Below, piece after piece: positions 62,607 to 64,000 of a stretch of 64,000 nucleotides of DNA. Positions within the stretch are counted from its first letter, which is position 1. Each line of letters starts with the position of its first letter. The stretch is from assembly GCA_022828595.1 (NCBI GenBank), contig JAKGHH010000001.1, positions 207,409,813 to 207,473,812 on the forward strand. The letters are read 5' to 3'. Below the pieces are notes generated by a model that did no database searches, was not told the origin of the DNA, and saw nothing but the letters and a program-made list of their open reading frames with translations. Position numbers and translations under genes: made by a program. This DNA comes from Nelumbo lutea (Eukaryota; Streptophyta; Magnoliopsida; Proteales; Nelumbonaceae).

Positions 62607-63814
62607 TAAGCTGGATATGTTGAACAAATAATCGGTCTAGCTATTGCCGAATCAGTAAATGCGCAAATCTCCTATTAGTCCATGTGTAAGCTGGTCCATC
62701 AAGCCGAAACCCACAACTTCAGAAAGAGTTGAGCTCTTTGATGGGGTCCCTGCAGGGAATTCATCCCCGTCAGGATCGGGGATGGAAGACATATTTTATC
62801 CACCAAGATTAGTTCAATCGAATCTACTCTAATCATTAGTCTCTAAGATTAGTTCAATCGAGATCCATCATGTTAAGCTCATGTGTTATGCATCTCAAGC
62901 AAATAAAAACCCTAAGAGGGAGGTGTCAATTTTTGTGGTTCTTTTGAATTGTATGTTACAATAAATTACATACTAATTAGAGAAAAAAAATGATTATAGA
63001 AACATTGGACATAAAATGGAAATCTATTATAGAATTTATGATTTTAAATGCAATTAAAAGCAAAAATGTTTTCCTAAGTGGTATTTCAAGCATCTATAGA
63101 ACCAAGTGAGTAAAAATTGCATTCTTAAAGGAATGTTTGTCCTTTTTCTTTTTATTTTTTATGGGTGAAGAAAGATTACTATAAACAAAAGAAAGTAAAA
63201 AGAAATATATTGATATAATCGAGAATGGTGCAATACTATTGATTTTTCAAGGGGTTGATGGCTTATTGGTTGTTTGATAACAATTGAAGATGTTGAACTG
63301 AAAAGCTTATAGTTTTGTCTTTTAGTGAATAAGATTTATTTAAGGATGTTGTGGGGTCTTTAATGGCCAAAACTGAAGTTTGGCATATCAGTATATTTTG
63401 AAATTTTTATTATTTAATTATTTTAATAGCTAAAGACAAAGTAATAATTCTTTCAGTTCAGCAACTTGAGTTGTTATCAAATAGCCCCTAGTTTTGATGT
63501 CATTAATTTATTAATACATCTATAGTATCAATTGAGTATATATCACTCTACATCAATGAACCTATCTCATATTAACTTCACAATTCCCATATTAAGGCAT
63601 ATATTTAATACATTGATAGCTCTTCTACTAATTCTCTAACAATGTATACCACCAATAACTATCTACATGAATGAGCCTATATATCATGTATTCTCTTACT
63701 CTTGTATTTAATCACCTATTAACAAATCAACTCCCATTTTAATGAATTAGCTCTCTAATTACTCTTTTGTTTTGCTCTATTATAATTGATGATGTGCATT
63801 TCGGAAGCTCCCGG
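62607..63814. other. AT-rich intergenic DNA, no gene
   Basis: No coding domain. TAAGATTAGTTCAATCGA-type sequence is repeated at about 62806 and 62846. Confidence 0.55.
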
Positions 63815-63951
63815 CTGGTAGGTGATTCGGATGTTTGGCTAAATAATTCCTATCTGGAATGTGGCTTGGATGCCTAGCTGAAAGGTTCCTACCTAGAAGG
63901 TGGTCTGGACACCTAGCTGAATGGTGATGAGCTGGAGAGGTGGCTCTGATG
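63815..63951. repeat. 39-bp minisatellite at window end
   Basis: Units 63815-63853, 63854-63892 and 63893-63931 align without gaps (CTGG-A-GTG---TGGATGCCTAGCTGAA type), followed by a partial fourth unit CTGGAGAGGTGGCTCTGATG. Units differ at many positions, so it is old. It may continue past the window. Confidence 0.82.
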
Positions 63952-64000
63952 CAACCTACAAGGAAACAGTGTCCGAGTGCCCAGTTGCTTTATCTGAGGT

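Overview
This window is nuclear DNA of a flowering plant. Two host genes with spliced exons and plant protein sequence sit in AT-rich DNA packed with Ty1/copia and Ty3/gypsy LTR retrotransposons, plant LINEs, tRNA-derived SINEs and MITEs. The species cannot be named from sequence alone. No bacterial or organellar gene, tRNA or rRNA gene, or CRISPR array is seen.

Layout. (1) 1-11556 is a three-deep copia nest: element 1 (minus) sits in the coding region of element 2 (plus), which sits in the pol region of element 3 (minus). (2) 12431-15368 is element 4, an internally deleted copia with both LTRs and a perfect 5-bp target duplication. It carries the same kind of double zinc-knuckle Gag as element 3. 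(3) 16481-19920 holds the last three coding exons of a regulatory subunit of mitochondrial NAD-dependent isocitrate dehydrogenase (plus strand). Its 5' exons are not in the window, so the whole copia block probably lies in one huge intron. (4) 20 to 28 kb is intergenic: AT-rich dispersed repeats, MITEs, a LINE 3' end and a ribosomal protein uL14 (RPL23) pseudogene. (5) 28.4-48.5 kb is a FRIGIDA-like 3 (FRL3) gene. It has a candidate promoter and non-coding first exon near 28.5 kb, a possible 11.5-kb 5'-UTR intron full of LINEs and MITEs, and three coding exons (40111-41158, 42347-42519, 48118-48528) that give 543 residues. (6) 49.9-62.4 kb is a minus-strand LINE split by a complete 10.2-kb Ty3/gypsy element of the Tat type, with two RNase H domains and an antisense ORF behind its own TATA box. 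The insertion lies exactly inside the LINE reverse transcriptase catalytic motif. (7) 62.4-64 kb holds a Mutator-like MITE with a 9-bp target duplication and, at the window end, a 39-bp minisatellite.

The only genes that look functional are the isocitrate dehydrogenase subunit (TCA cycle) and FRL3 (a nuclear coiled-coil protein of the FRIGIDA family). Every transposon reading frame carries stops, frameshifts, deletions or lost catalytic residues. The most informative signals are insertion junctions: target duplications allow the order of events to be read. One set is striking: 16-96 bp insertions made of little more than the last bases of a LINE plus its poly(A), each flanked by a 12-19 bp target duplication.
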